Of a stretch of 64,000 bases of DNA, positions 34,801 to 41,909 are shown piece after piece. Each line of letters starts with the position of its first letter. Position 1 is the first letter of the stretch. The stretch is from Bacillus_BD sp963708895 (GTDB lineage: Bacteria > Bacillota > Bacilli > Bacillales > Cytobacillaceae): positions 124,001-188,000 of the forward strand of contig CAVPUE010000009.1 of the NCBI GenBank assembly GCA_963708895.1. Direction: 5' to 3'. The notes beneath the pieces are model-generated. The model saw nothing but the letters and a program-made list of their open reading frames with translations. It made no database searches and was not told the DNA's origin. The translations under genes and the position numbers were made by a program.

Positions 34801-35416
34801 GATTCGTGGTGCTGGAAATTTATTAGGTTCTCAACAGCATGGATTTATTGATTCTGTTGGTTTTGATTTATACTCTCAAATGTTAAAAGAAGCCATTGAA
34901 GAGCGAAGAGGTACGATTGAGGAAGTAAAACGGAAGACGGTAGAAATTGATTTAGATATTGATGCTTATATTCCAGATTCTTATATATCTGATGGACAGC
35001 AAAAAATTGAAATGTATAAACGATTCAGAGGAATCACGGATCATGAAGAAATTCAAGAATTGCAGGATGAAATGATCGATCGATTTGGTGAATATCCGGA
35101 GGAATTGATGTATTTATTCAAGATGACTGAAATTAAAGTTTATGCACTTCAGTTAGGAATTGAAAGTATTAAACAGGTAAAAGAAGAGGTAACAATCCTC
35201 CTATCTGATGAAGCTAGTGGAAAAATAGATGGACAAAAAGTATTCCAATTAACGAATCAATATGGTCGTATGGTTGGACTTGGTATGGAAGGTCAGAAGT
35301 TTAAAATGGTCATTTATACGAAGAAAGTTGCTATCGAAAAATGGTTAAGTGCCATCTATGATATTTTAAAAGGACTTACGGAGGAAAAGAAGAATCGCGC
35401 AGAATCTGTTTTATAG
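31880..35416 (+). CDS. mfd: Transcription-repair coupling factor Mfd
   Basis: 1,178 residues. Removes RNA polymerase stalled at lesions and recruits UvrA. Visible parts: N-terminal UvrB-like module (SVASPELKAQRIEVL, PGEFSVRGGIIDVYP), RNA-polymerase interaction domain (VGDHVVHVNHGIGKYLG, about 500), RecG-like motor with Walker A GDVGYGKTEVA (about 650), DEEQRFG box, TATPIPRTLHMS, ETGVDIPN, QLRGRVGRS, and the C-terminal TRCF domain. ATG 31880 follows GGAGGGAGGGG; an upstream in-frame ATG at 31862 lies on that site. Confidence 0.97.
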   Translation: MLGLKRLFNQQEEMSNVIAGIEEGLHEQLVAGLSGSARTLYIASIYEKLNRPIVIITYNLLQAQKLYDDLLHIIRDDHVALYPANELIGAEISVASPELKAQRIEVLNLLSKKKQGIVIVPIAGMRKIVAPAEVWKRYQLSLKLGDEVNIESLLLQLVEMGYVRSDMVSTPGEFSVRGGIIDVYPLTEQDPIRIELFDTEIDSIRTFSFDDQRSIDKRKEVTIGPATEIPFQKEDYQRLTEKLELGLKNSLKQIKDEKVKQELVENIGYDLERLRNGQKPEQLFKYLSIAYSEANSLIDYFSKDTILFVDEISRVIEMNESLEKEEAEWYTNLISEGNIIHDLKVSHNLTGLLTNVRMPVVYLSLFLRHVPNTSPQNIINLTCKQMQNFHGQMNVLKGEVERWKKNNYGIVFLGADEDRVKRLERILSDYEIEADVVSRDSDLLVGKVQIMKGDLLTGFELPIQKLAVVTEEELFTKRVKRSSRRQKLSNAERIKNYSELKVGDHVVHVNHGIGKYLGIETLVINGIHKDYLHIRYQGSDKLYVPVEQIDLVQKYVAAEGKEPKIYKLGGNDWKKVKKKVQSSVEDIAEDLIKLYAEREAAVGYAFSPDGDMQREFETSFPYTETEDQLRSIIEIKKDMEKERPMDRLLCGDVGYGKTEVAIRAAFKAVADGKQVALLVPTTILAQQHYQTMMERFQDHPVKIGLLSRFRTRKQQTETIKGLKNGTIDIVIGTHRILSKDIVYRDLGLLIIDEEQRFGVTHKEKIKKLKTNVDVLTLTATPIPRTLHMSMLGVRDLSVIETPPENRFPVQTYVMEYNGVLIREAIERELARDGQVYFLYNRVEDIERKAEEISMLVPDAKVIVAHGQMNENELESVILSFLEGEYDVLVSTTIIETGVDIPNVNTLIVNDADKMGLSQLYQLRGRVGRSNRVAYAYLTYRKDKVLSEVAERRLQAMKEYTELGSGFKIAMRDLSIRGAGNLLGSQQHGFIDSVGFDLYSQMLKEAIEERRGTIEEVKRKTVEIDLDIDAYIPDSYISDGQQKIEMYKRFRGITDHEEIQELQDEMIDRFGEYPEELMYLFKMTEIKVYALQLGIESIKQVKEEVTILLSDEASGKIDGQKVFQLTNQYGRMVGLGMEGQKFKMVIYTKKVAIEKWLSAIYDILKGLTEEKKNRAESVL

Positions 35417-35484
35417 TCTGGCCTCCTCGGAATGATTTTCTGGATGTGGTAATAATTTCCTAATAAAGAAAAAGTATTTCTATA

Positions 35485-35515
35485 TGTATAGAACTTTCCA
35501 TATCTTCGGATACTA
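35485..35515 (+). promoter_or_regulatory. Candidate sigma-G promoter of spoVT
   Basis: TGTATA (35485-35490), 18-base spacer, GATACTA (35509-35515). Resembles forespore promoters, and spoVT is sigma-G-dependent in B. subtilis. Confidence 0.4.
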
Positions 35516-35607
35516 ATTTCAAATATGGTGAAGGTTTACATTTACATAGGAAGTAAAAACCATCATCACATCTTTAAAATCATCAGATGAAAGTGAGGCA
35601 ACATTGA

Positions 35608-36144
35608 ATGAAAGCAACTGGTATTGTTCGTCGAATCGATGATTTAGGCCGTGTCGTAATCCCAAAGGAAATCCGTAGAACCTTACGTATCCGCGAAGGT
35701 GACCCATTGGAAATTTTCGTAGATCGTGATGGAGAAGTAATTTTAAAGAAATATTCCCCTATTAGTGAGCTAGGCGATTTTGCAAAAGAATATGCTGAAG
35801 CATTATTTGATAGTTTAGGGAATCCTGTACTTATATGTGACCGAGATAGCTATATTGCCACTGCAGGTGGCTCAAAAAAGGACTATTTAAATAAAAATAT
35901 TAGCAATATGGTTGAGAAGACGATGGAAGAAAGGACTTCAATCCTAGTAAACCAGAAAGCTGAAACAACATTGGTTGATGGAAATAATGAGGAAATCTCA
36001 TCCTATACCATCGGACCGATTATTGCAAATGGAGACCCCATTGGTGCCGTTATTATTTATTCCAAAGAAGGCACTCTAGGTGAAGTAGAACAAAAAGCCG
36101 TCGAAACAGCTGCAGGCTTTTTAGCAAGACAGATGGAATCATAA
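35608..36144 (+). CDS. spoVT: Stage V sporulation regulator SpoVT
   Basis: 178 residues: N-terminal AbrB-type swapped-hairpin domain (MKATGIVRRIDDLGRVVIP, about 1-50) and a C-terminal GAF-like domain (GNPVLICDRDSYIATAG, VETAAGFLARQMES). It tunes sigma-G-dependent forespore gene expression. Strong similarity to AbrB at 15.2 kb is limited to the DNA-binding half. RBS AAAGTGAGG. Confidence 0.97.
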   Translation: MKATGIVRRIDDLGRVVIPKEIRRTLRIREGDPLEIFVDRDGEVILKKYSPISELGDFAKEYAEALFDSLGNPVLICDRDSYIATAGGSKKDYLNKNISNMVEKTMEERTSILVNQKAETTLVDGNNEEISSYTIGPIIANGDPIGAVIIYSKEGTLGEVEQKAVETAAGFLARQMES

Positions 36145-36162
36145 TAATAAGAGATCACAAAT

Positions 36163-36192
36163 AGAGGCAGCTTATAGCTGTCTCTTTATTTT
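36163..36192 (+). terminator. spoVT terminator
   Basis: AGAGGCAGC / GCTGTCTCT stem (one G-T pair), loop TTATA, then TTATTTT. Confidence 0.8.
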
Positions 36193-36245
36193 GGTATAAA
36201 TATGCTATAATACGTGGTAATTATTATGTCGGAAGGAGATGGGCG

Positions 36246-37871
36246 ATGAAGCCCACAAGTCAGGCGAAAAATTTAATGAGGGGCACTTTCATATTAACAA
36301 TTGCGGCTCTCTTTACGAAGATTTTAAGTGCTTTTTATCGAATTCCTTTTCAGAATATTGTCGGAGATGTAGGGTTTTATATTTATCAACAAGTATACCC
36401 CTTCTATGCGATCGCGATTGCTTTATCTACATATGGGTTTCCTGTTGTTATCTCTAAACTATATGCAGAAGAGATAAACAAGAAGGAAGGGGGAAATCTA
36501 AAGCAACTTTTTATCTTTTCAGCGATCTTTTTGTTTGGTTTTGGTCTATTAGGCTTCATCCTGCTATATGGAGCTTCTAATTCAATTGCATTTTTTATGC
36601 AAGATCCTAAGCTAGCACCCCTTTTAAAAATGGTGTCGTTTGTTTTTATCCTAATGCCGGTTATTTCCCTACTAAGGGGTTTTTTCCAGGGACAGGGTAA
36701 AATGCTACCAACAGCAGTCTCCCAAGTTAGTGAACAATTGGTACGAGTATTTACGATTTTAGCAACAGCGATTTTCTTAAGTATTCATCAATATTCACTT
36801 TACGTGGTCGGTGCTGGTGCTGTTTTTGGATCGATTACCGGCGGACTAGTAGCTGTTATTGTCCTACTCTTCTTTTGGTTACGCTCGAGGGAAGAGCGAC
36901 TTAACGGAGAAATCAACCTTCAACAAGGAAAAAAGATCATAAAGGCTTTTACTATACATGCACTACCAATTTGTATCAGCTCAATGTTACTTGTTCTACT
37001 TCAATTAGCGGATTCTCTAAATTTATTTTCGTTATTGGTAAACTCTGGTGTACAGGAGAATGAGGCAAAGGCGTTAAAAGGTGTTTATGATCGGGGACAG
37101 CCCCTCATTCAACTAGGGACTGTCGTGGCGACATCCATGTCATTGTCGCTAGTGCCACTGATTACAAAGGAAAAAATGCAAAACAGTTCGATCGAATTAA
37201 AAGAGAAAATTCAATTCGCTTTAAAAACAAGTATAGTTGTTGGTGTTGGGGCGACAATGGGATTATACAGCATTATTAAACCAACCAATATCATGCTTTT
37301 TGAAAATGAAGCGGGATCGCAAATATTAGCCCTGCTCACGCTAGTCATTCTTTTTGCATCAGTGATAATGACTATACAATCGATTCTTCAAGGATTAGGG
37401 CACACTCTTTTTCCAGCTATCATGGTAGTAGTAGCCTTCCTTTTAAAATATAGTTTAAATGTTGTTTTTGTACCGAAGTTTGGAGCGTTCGGTGCGGCAC
37501 TGGCCTCTGTGCTGTCATTGCTCATGATTTTAGTCTTGTTTATTGTGAAATTACATAAACTTATGGGTGAACGAATATTAACAAAACGATTTTATTGGAT
37601 GAATGGTCTAGCAGCACTTGTGATGGTCGTTGTCTTAAAAGTATTCTTAAGTAGCACTCATTTTATTTATGATTTAGCGTACCCGGAGCGTTTGATGGCA
37701 AGTGTACAGGCCCTTTCTGCTGTACTGGTCGGTGGCCTCATCTATGTCGCCATGATTATTAAAACGAATTTACTTACTGAAGCGGAACTATCCTTACTCC
37801 CATTCGGAAGTAAGCTAATGGTTTTCTTACCCAAGAAAAATAGGAGAGGAAGAGTACATGAAAAAGATTAA
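36246..37871 (+). CDS. yabM: Putative polysaccharide/lipid flippase YabM (SpoVB-like MATE/MOP family)
   Basis: 541-residue integral membrane protein with about 14 hydrophobic helices. It belongs to the MOP superfamily near SpoVB/MurJ-type lipid II flippases: GTFILTIAALFTKILSAFYRI, RGFFQGQGKMLPTAVSQVSEQ and the repeated polyene-like second half. Transport substrate is not known; lipid-linked sugars are inferred. It begins behind CGGAAGGAGATG and overlaps yabN by 14 bases. Confidence 0.9.
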   Translation: MKPTSQAKNLMRGTFILTIAALFTKILSAFYRIPFQNIVGDVGFYIYQQVYPFYAIAIALSTYGFPVVISKLYAEEINKKEGGNLKQLFIFSAIFLFGFGLLGFILLYGASNSIAFFMQDPKLAPLLKMVSFVFILMPVISLLRGFFQGQGKMLPTAVSQVSEQLVRVFTILATAIFLSIHQYSLYVVGAGAVFGSITGGLVAVIVLLFFWLRSREERLNGEINLQQGKKIIKAFTIHALPICISSMLLVLLQLADSLNLFSLLVNSGVQENEAKALKGVYDRGQPLIQLGTVVATSMSLSLVPLITKEKMQNSSIELKEKIQFALKTSIVVGVGATMGLYSIIKPTNIMLFENEAGSQILALLTLVILFASVIMTIQSILQGLGHTLFPAIMVVVAFLLKYSLNVVFVPKFGAFGAALASVLSLLMILVLFIVKLHKLMGERILTKRFYWMNGLAALVMVVVLKVFLSSTHFIYDLAYPERLMASVQALSAVLVGGLIYVAMIIKTNLLTEAELSLLPFGSKLMVFLPKKNRRGRVHEKD

Positions 37872-39315
37872 TATTATTGGCCTTGGAGCTGGAGATATCA
37901 ATCAACTCCCACTCGGAGTTTATAAAGATTTGAAAAGTGGACTTCCCATTTTTTTACGAACAAAGGAACATCCTGTTGTATACCAATTAGAAGAAGAGGG
38001 CTTTGACTACCAATCATTTGATTCTATTTATGAGAGCCATGAGCAGTTTGAAGCAGTATATCAGGAAATTTGTGAAACGCTCTTTTCGATTAACGATGAT
38101 GAAATTATTTATGCTGTACCAGGGCACCCACTTGTAGCAGAAAGAACCGTTCAGTTATTACTACAAATGGGCGAGGAACGAGGTGTTACAATTGAGGTAA
38201 GCGGTGGACAAAGCTTTTTGGATGATATTTTCCGTGTATTACGGATTGATCCAATTGAAGGCTTTCAGTTACTTGATGGTACAGATTTAAAACAAGAGGA
38301 AATCCAACTACGGCAACATATCCTTGTAAGCCAAGTTTATGACTCATTTGTCGCTTCGAATGTAAAGCTAACATTTATGGAAAAACTGCCATACGATTAT
38401 GAGGTATACATTGTTACAGCAGCAGGAAGTAAGGATGAAAAAATTCGAAAAGTACCCCTTGTCGAGCTTGATCGCGAAGCAGAGGTAAATAATTTAACAA
38501 CGATTTATATTCCACCTGTAAAAAATGAAACGCTGATTTATAAAGACTTTTATAAACTAAAAGGGATTATTGCCAAGCTTAGAGGTCCAGGTGGTTGCCC
38601 GTGGGATATCAAACAAACCCATGAATCCTTGAAGAAATACTTAATTGAAGAAGCTTATGAAGTAATAGAAGCGATACAAGAACAGGATGTCGACCATTTA
38701 GTCGAAGAACTAGGTGATGTTTTATTGCAAGTGCTTCTTCATGCACAAATTGGTGAAGATGATGGTTATTTCAATATAGATGATGTCATTGAAGGGCTCT
38801 CAGCGAAAATGGTACGACGTCATCCACATGTGTTTGGTGATAGAGTTGCTGAAACAGCCGAAGATGTTGTGAAAAATTGGCAGGAAATCAAACAAGAAGA
38901 AAAGGGCATCCAACAAGAATCGATATTGGACGAAGTAGGCAAATCGCTGCCAAATCTAATTCGTGCATTTGAACTTCAAAGAAAGGCAGCGAAGGTCGGA
39001 TTTGATTGGCATGATGTAAGTGGCGCCTGGGATAAACTAACAGAAGAGATTGGAGAGTTTAAAGATGAAATTGCCTTGAATCCTTCAAGTGAGGATGTGA
39101 TGAAGGAGTTTGGTGATATTCTGTTTGCCTTTATCAATATTGCTCGTTTCTATGACATCCACCCAGATGAAGCTTTATTTATGACGAATCAAAAATTCAT
39201 GAATCGTTTTCACTACATTGAGCGAAAAGTGAAGGATAGCGGAAGAACATTTGAAGATTATACACTAGAAGAACTTGATTCCTATTGGAATGAAGCGAAA
39301 AAAGCAGGCTTATAG
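37858..39315 (+). CDS. yabN: Tetrapyrrole methylase-MazG fusion protein YabN (NTP pyrophosphohydrolase)
   Basis: 485 residues. The first ~215 are a tetrapyrrole-methylase-like domain (IIGLGAGDINQLPLGVY, YAVPGHPLVAERT, EVSGGQSFLDDI); the rest is a MazG module with two repeats: GPGGCPWDIKQTHESLKKY, EEAYEVIEAI, EELGDVLLQVLLHAQ, RRHPHVFGD and a second EEIGEFKDE. MazG hydrolyses (d)NTPs to NMP and PPi, probably as house cleaning. Role of the methylase-like domain is unclear. Lies between yabM and rqcP in one operon. Confidence 0.95.
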   Translation: MKKINIIGLGAGDINQLPLGVYKDLKSGLPIFLRTKEHPVVYQLEEEGFDYQSFDSIYESHEQFEAVYQEICETLFSINDDEIIYAVPGHPLVAERTVQLLLQMGEERGVTIEVSGGQSFLDDIFRVLRIDPIEGFQLLDGTDLKQEEIQLRQHILVSQVYDSFVASNVKLTFMEKLPYDYEVYIVTAAGSKDEKIRKVPLVELDREAEVNNLTTIYIPPVKNETLIYKDFYKLKGIIAKLRGPGGCPWDIKQTHESLKKYLIEEAYEVIEAIQEQDVDHLVEELGDVLLQVLLHAQIGEDDGYFNIDDVIEGLSAKMVRRHPHVFGDRVAETAEDVVKNWQEIKQEEKGIQQESILDEVGKSLPNLIRAFELQRKAAKVGFDWHDVSGAWDKLTEEIGEFKDEIALNPSSEDVMKEFGDILFAFINIARFYDIHPDEALFMTNQKFMNRFHYIERKVKDSGRTFEDYTLEELDSYWNEAKKAGL

Positions 39316-39329
39316 AAGGAGAGGTAAAA

Positions 39330-39596
39330 ATGAGATTAGATAAGTTTTTAAAAGTATCGAGATTAATTAAACGCAGAACATTAGCAAAAGAGGTTTCAGA
39401 TCAAGGGAGAATCTTGGTTAATGGAATTCAAGCAAAGGCAAGCACAAATGTAAAGGTCGGGGATGAATTAACGGTTCGATTTGGCCAAAAGGTTGTAACT
39501 GTTCAAATTGATAAAATCCTAGAAACAACTAAAAAAGAAGAAGCGGCCCAAATGTATTCAGTCATTAAAGAGGAACGTGTCCAAGCAGAGTCTTAA
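39330..39596 (+). CDS. rqcP: RqcP (YabO), S4-domain ribosome quality control factor
   Basis: 88 residues containing one S4 RNA-binding domain (MRLDKFLKVSRLIKRRTLAKE, GRILVNGIQAKASTNVKVGD). RqcP works with RqcH to add alanine tails to nascent chains on stalled 50S subunits. Start behind AGAAGGAGAGG, 14 bases after yabN. Confidence 0.95.
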   Translation: MRLDKFLKVSRLIKRRTLAKEVSDQGRILVNGIQAKASTNVKVGDELTVRFGQKVVTVQIDKILETTKKEEAAQMYSVIKEERVQAES

Positions 39597-39633
39597 CAGA
39601 GACTCTAAAAAAGTTCTATTTCCCCTCATTACT

Positions 39634-39662
39634 CATACAATTGTACAAAAGGGTTGTACAAT
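39634..39662 (+). promoter_or_regulatory. Candidate sigma-E -10 and inverted repeat before yabP
   Basis: CATACAAT (39634-39641) fits a sigma-E -10. It overlaps a perfect inverted repeat ATTGTACA (39640-39647) / TGTACAAT (39655-39662) with a 7-base spacer. The repeat could be a protein-binding site over the start of transcription or a weak hairpin; no T run follows. Confidence 0.45.
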
Positions 39663-39684
39663 GTGATTGTGAGGGGATGCCTGA

Positions 39685-39990
39685 ATGAATCAATATTATG
39701 ATAATAATAATGCTACAAAGGGAACTGTTCAAGAACATGACGTGGTGATGAGAGGGAGAAGACTCTTAGATATTACCGGTGTTAAGCAAGTTGAAAGCTT
39801 TGATAATGAAGAATTTTTATTAGAAACTGTTATGGGGTTTTTAGCGATTAAAGGTGAAAATCTCACCATGAAAAACCTGGATGTGGACAAGGGGATTGTC
39901 TCGATAAAGGGAAAAATTTTTGACCTGGTTTATATTGATGATCATAACGGAGAAAAAGCTAAAGGATTCTTTAGCAAACTATTTCGATGA
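39685..39990 (+). CDS. yabP: Spore cortex protein YabP
   Basis: 101 residues, YabP/YqfC family: HDVVMRGRRLLDITGVKQVESFDNEEF, then LAIKGENLTMKNLDVDKGIVSIKG. A mother-cell protein needed for spore cortex formation in B. subtilis. GAGGGGATG acts as ribosome binding site; it overlaps yabQ by 4 bases (ATGA). Confidence 0.94.
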   Translation: MNQYYDNNNATKGTVQEHDVVMRGRRLLDITGVKQVESFDNEEFLLETVMGFLAIKGENLTMKNLDVDKGIVSIKGKIFDLVYIDDHNGEKAKGFFSKLFR

Positions 39991-40617
39991 CACTTAGTAC
40001 ACAATTTTTGACCATGCTGGTCATGATAGGCATGGGAACTTTTTTTGGTGCAGCTCTTGATACGTATAATCGATTCTTACAAAGAAGCAAAAGGAAACAT
40101 TGGCTTACTTTTATAAATGATGTGTTATTTTGGGTATTTCAAGGGTTGCTCATTTTCTATGTATTATTTCATGTAAACCAGGGAGAATGGAGATTCTACA
40201 TTTTTATTGCTCTTGTTTGTGGATTTGCTGCTTACCAGAGTCTATTTAAACAAATCTATTTAAGAGTTTTAGAAAAACTGATTTATGTTGCCATTTCTAT
40301 ATATAAATTTTTTGTGAGACTTTTCTCAGCATTAATCTATAAACCGATTAAGGGTCTTGTCATGCTTATTATTTCCACCATTATAATGCTGAGCAATGGC
40401 TTGTATATGTTATTTAAATGGGTGATACGTATTATTTGGTTGATTATTAGACAAATAATCAAGCTAATTATGTGGTTTTTGTTACTTTTTTGGAAACTCT
40501 TTCCGAAACCCCTTAAAAATTCCGTCGAGAAGTTATATAATAGATTAGCAGGAAAATTAAGGTCAATCAAGAATTCTATTATTAAATTAATCTCTAAATG
40601 GAAAAAAGGATCAATAG
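39987..40617 (+). CDS. yabQ: Spore cortex biosynthesis membrane protein YabQ (end obscured by a probable extra base)
   Basis: YabQ has several N-terminal membrane helices (FLTMLVMIGMGTFFGAALD, FINDVLFWVFQGLLIFYVLF, FYIFIALVCGFAAYQS) and a basic, Trp-rich helical tail. It localises to the forespore membrane and is needed for cortex synthesis. As written, the frame continues without a stop into divIC (350 residues total). Dropping one A from the six at 40602-40607 produces WKKDQ and a TAG at 40615-40617, giving 209 residues, the family length. The fused ORF is therefore probably artificial. Confidence 0.88.
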
Positions 40618-40631
40618 GGAGGGTTGCTGAA

Positions 40632-41039
40632 GTGAGTGACAACAAGAAACGCAATATTGCAAAACTTGAAACAGACTATGTCTTGCAACACGAAGAGAGT
40701 CAAATTAGTGTAGCAAGAAGGAAAAAACTTCTATATAGACGTCTAACTGTCTTCTTCATTCTTGTTGCGACCGTTACGTATTTAATGGTATCAACACTCA
40801 TTTCACAAAACTCAACATTGGCTGATAAAAAGGTTGAAAAGGAACAGGCACAACAAGAGCTAACTTCTTTGCAGAAAGAAGAATCTCTTTTAAAAGATGA
40901 AATCGTTAAGCTGAACGATGACGATTATATTGGCAAGTTAGCGAGGAAAGAATATTTTTTATCTGATGATAATGAAATTATTTTTACACTTCCTGAAAAG
41001 AAGGATAAAGAGGAAGAAAAGGAAAAGTCCCCAAAATAA
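40632..41039 (+). CDS. divIC: Cell division protein DivIC
   Basis: Division-septum protein working with FtsL and DivIB. From GTG 40632 (VSDNKKRNIAK) it has 135 residues: a short cytoplasmic N-terminus, one membrane helix (LTVFFILVATVTYLMVSTLI), then a leucine-zipper coiled coil (VEKEQAQQELTSLQKEESLLK) and the motif DDYIGKLARKEYFLS. GGGAGGG lies 8 bases upstream of the GTG. It is in frame with yabQ only because of the apparent extra base described there. A charged KEEEKEK tail is at the C-terminus. Confidence 0.93.
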   Translation: MSDNKKRNIAKLETDYVLQHEESQISVARRKKLLYRRLTVFFILVATVTYLMVSTLISQNSTLADKKVEKEQAQQELTSLQKEESLLKDEIVKLNDDDYIGKLARKEYFLSDDNEIIFTLPEKKDKEEEKEKSPK

Positions 41040-41125
41040 GCGTCATATTGCACTCTTTCCCACTATTTTGTATAATATAGTATAGGTATTATTCTGTAAA
41101 TTTTTTAAGGAGGAAATTTTTTTTT

Positions 41126-41590
41126 ATGTCAATCGAAGTAGGCAACAAGTTACAAGGAAAGGTAACTGGTATAACTAAATTTGGAGCGTTTGTGGAGCTG
41201 GCAGAAGGCTCAACCGGACTGGTTCATATTAGTGAAGTCGCAGATAAATATGTGAAGGATATTAATGACCATTTAAAAGTCGGCGATGTAGTAGAAGTAA
41301 AGGTCATTAATGTTGAAAAGGACGGTAAAATTGGTTTATCTATTAAAAAAGCAATTGATCGACCAGAAAGACCAGTAAGAAGTGATAGGGGCGATCGCGG
41401 TGATTCAAGAGGAGATCATTCAGGTCGTCCACGTCATGGGTCAGGGAGATCAAATGATAACCATCGTGCACCAAAGGAAAACTTTGAATCAAAAATGGCA
41501 CGCTTTTTAAAAGATAGTGAAGACCGATTATCTTCTCTTAAACGGAATACCGAATCTAAGCGGGGCGGACGAGGTGCAAGAAGAGGGTAA
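41126..41590 (+). CDS. yabR: S1 RNA-binding domain protein YabR
   Basis: 154 residues. One S1 OB-fold (residues 1-75: GKVTGITKFGAFVELAEGSTGLVHISE, VGDVVEVKVINVEKDGKIGLS) similar to polynucleotide phosphorylase S1, followed by an Arg/Gly/Asp-rich disordered tail and the helical ENFESKMARFLKDSEDRLSSLKR. A general stress or ribosome-associated role is only inferred. RBS AAGGAGG. Confidence 0.92.
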   Translation: MSIEVGNKLQGKVTGITKFGAFVELAEGSTGLVHISEVADKYVKDINDHLKVGDVVEVKVINVEKDGKIGLSIKKAIDRPERPVRSDRGDRGDSRGDHSGRPRHGSGRSNDNHRAPKENFESKMARFLKDSEDRLSSLKRNTESKRGGRGARRG

Positions 41591-41641
41591 CTTGTTGCTG
41601 ATTTAAATATGAACAGAGGGTTTATCGTGATAATCCCTTTA

Positions 41642-41674
41642 AAGGCAAATTCAATTATGAATTTGCCTATTTTT
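41642..41674 (+). terminator. yabR terminator
   Basis: 11-bp stem AGGCAAATTCA / TGAATTTGCCT, loop ATTA, then ATTTTTG. In B. subtilis two tRNA genes follow yabR; none is here. Confidence 0.88.
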
Positions 41675-41841
41675 GTGCCTTTTTTGTTTAAATGGATATG
41701 AATCTAATTATATTTGATCAAATAATGTCATAAAAATGTATACACTTACAACAAAGTTTTACAGCGCATTCTTTAAAAAACTAGTTTTATTAGGTTTTAA
41801 CAAGAATGAAGTCGAACGAAAATAGAGGGCTTGTCTGCCAT

Positions 41842-41875
41842 TTTGACAAACTTCTAAAACAGGGAACTATATAAT
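41842..41875 (+). promoter_or_regulatory. spoIIE promoter with 21-bp spacer and Spo0A box
   Basis: TTGACA (41843-41848) and TATAAT (41870-41875) are both consensus but 21 bases apart, the spacing typical of Spo0A-activated sigma-A promoters such as spoIIE and spoIIG. TTTGACAAA (41842-41850) is an inverted perfect 0A box overlapping the -35; AGTCGAA at 41810-41816 is a second partial box. Confidence 0.82.
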
Positions 41876-41909
41876 GTTTAAAAATGCTTATATAAGGAGT
41901 GGAGATATA

